This document shows positions 63,275-64,000 of a DNA stretch of 64,000 nt, in pieces. The translations under genes and the position numbers were made by a program. Below the pieces are notes generated by a model that saw nothing but the letters and a program-made list of their open reading frames with translations, was not told the origin of the DNA and ran no database searches. Source of the stretch: Roseiarcus sp963820095 (GTDB lineage Bacteria; Pseudomonadota; Alphaproteobacteria; Rhizobiales; Beijerinckiaceae). The DNA is taken from the NCBI GenBank assembly GCA_963820095.1, contig CAWFZA010000029.1, positions 1 to 64,000 on the forward strand, written 5' to 3'. The first letter of the stretch is position 1; each line of letters opens with the position of its first letter.

Positions 63275-64000
63275 ATGCAGGGGATCGAGGCTACATTCGA
63301 CGACCTTTCGTTTGAGGGCGGGGACAGTCCTCAACGAGTTCTTCCCAAGGTTGTTCCTGGCGCGGCTGCCTTGGCCCTCGCCGGGGCTGTTAGCGCCTTG
63401 GCGTTGCACTGGCTCAATCCGTCGATACCTGAAGCCATATTCGCTCGGTGGACCCCCGCCTCGACCGCGACCCCGGCCATCTCAAGGCCTTTTGCCGACA
63501 TTGCCATCGACGCGAATGTGCTGGCTCAATTGAAGTCGGCTGCGCCCGCGGCAACAAACCTCGCCACCACCACGGCCCCTTCGGAGCGGGTGGCGAGCCT
63601 CGAAACCGCGCCGCGCGTCTCTTCCGCCCCTTTCCCGCTGCCGACCCTTGAGCCCTTTTCCCCGGCTCCAGCGTTTCCGCCGGTCGCGAGCTTGCCATTG
63701 CCGCCCGGGCGAGATGCGCCCGAGGTCGGCGAGACGGAAAGCTTTCCCTTGCCCCCGGCTCGCCCGCCTGGATTTCGGGGCCCCGACGCAGTCCACGACG
63801 CCAGAGCGGCGCGGGCCGCGCGCCGATATCGCAGTCGCTCCTCCTGCCGCGCCGACCGACAATCGCAACGTCTTCGAGAAACTGTTCGGATGGGCGCACT
63901 CGTCCTCGCCGGTCGTCGCTTCCACGACCTCGGCGCGCACCGCCGCCATTCAACCGATCGTCGCTCAGCAACGGGAGCGAGAGGCCACCGGGATTGGCCG
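63275..64000 (+). CDS. DUF2778-type exported protein, N-terminal part (cut by window edge)
   Basis: From ATG 63275. One membrane helix near the start (GAAALALAGAVSALALHWL), then a ~170-residue Pro/Ala linker with repeated FPLP (APFPLPTLEPFSPAPAFPP). One extra G near 63778 shifts the frame; after it come TDNRNVFEKLFGWAHS and SARTAAIQPIVAQ. The DNRxxFEKLFG block precedes the catalytic-looking DUF2778 domain in Bradyrhizobium-type proteins, which would lie past the window. Inner-membrane anchored, periplasmic. The family role is unknown; the fold recalls L,D-transpeptidases. Confidence 0.65.
   Translation, partial: MQGIEATFDDLSFEGGDSPQRVLPKVVPGAAALALAGAVSALALHWLNPSIPEAIFARWTPASTATPAISRPFADIAIDANVLAQLKSAAPAATNLATTTAPSERVASLETAPRVSSAPFPLPTLEPFSPAPAFPPVASLPLPPGRDAPEVGETESFPLPPARPPGFRGPDAVHDARAARAARRYRSRSSCRADRQSQRLRETVRMGALVLAGRRFHDLGAHRRHSTDRRSATGARGHRDWP

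Noticed and set aside
1..64000. CRISPR array
   Set aside because: No set of direct repeats with regular unique spacers was found on scanning the window.

Overview
The window looks like a GC-rich chromosome segment from an alphaproteobacterium of the order Hyphomicrobiales (Rhizobiales). I infer this from gene content: SRP RNA just upstream of dnaX-ybaB-recR, lptM-lysA-TIGR02302 in a row, a DUF2852 gene, an RluB with a very long Arg/Gly/Pro tail, a ligase-less Lhr/PdeM pair, an isobutyryl-CoA dehydrogenase, and a DUF2778-type protein at the right edge. A Methylocystaceae/Beijerinckiaceae-like source is possible but not proven.

Layout. 1-3.6 kb: a cut-off cytochrome P450, then recR, ybaB and dnaX with the SRP RNA. 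3.8-6.0 kb: an XRE/MmyB-type regulator divergent from a SnoaL-like protein and an alpha/beta hydrolase. 6.0-9.6 kb: a visibly AT-richer accessory patch with an FRG-domain gene, a DUF2971 gene and several gene scraps (a pdeM tail, a headless sugar-ABC ATPase, a cellulase-like tail). 9.7-16 kb: a GFA protein, a dead GDSL esterase, a giant SAM-cyclase-AAA-TPR protein, small transporters. 16-19.3 kb: pdeM-lhr DNA repair pair. 19.5-21.1 kb: an autoregulated TetR gene and its DUF2852 target. 21.2-30.8 kb: lptM, lysA, TIGR02302, acyl-CoA ligase, cobalamin adenosyltransferase, anmK, two Gly/Trp-rich secreted proteins. 30.9-33.3 kb: mmsB, NTF2-like, TauE. 33.4-37.1 kb: a second accessory island with an aberrant tRNA-Leu-like sequence, an IS110-family transposase and a four-gene operon headed by a TIR-domain protein. 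37.4-64 kb: MarR, isobutyryl-CoA dehydrogenase, rluB, tadA, a MetE-like protein, aroQ, an ethylene-receptor-like histidine kinase, cobT, a peroxiredoxin, a DsbD-like domain protein, yqgE, a broken toxin-antitoxin pair, recF, dehydrogenases, a citrate-type MFS carrier and a TPR protein.

The best candidate for an undescribed system is the TIR operon at 35.0-37.1 kb: three unrecognised proteins are translationally coupled behind a stand-alone TIR protein. Second is the ethylene-sensor kinase, in which every copper/ethylene-site residue of plant ETR1 is kept at a constant offset. Third is a two-site TetR regulon with matching GTAA-N7-TTAC operators.

A caution for any user: about 20 genes, including the normally essential tadA, carry single-base frameshifts, many in short G or C runs, while homology resumes in the next frame. 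This looks more like consensus sequencing error than mass pseudogene formation, so such genes are given as one CDS across the frames. The GDSL esterase, ABC ATPase, cellulase-like tail, pdeM tail and RelE-like toxin lack whole parts and are called pseudogenes.
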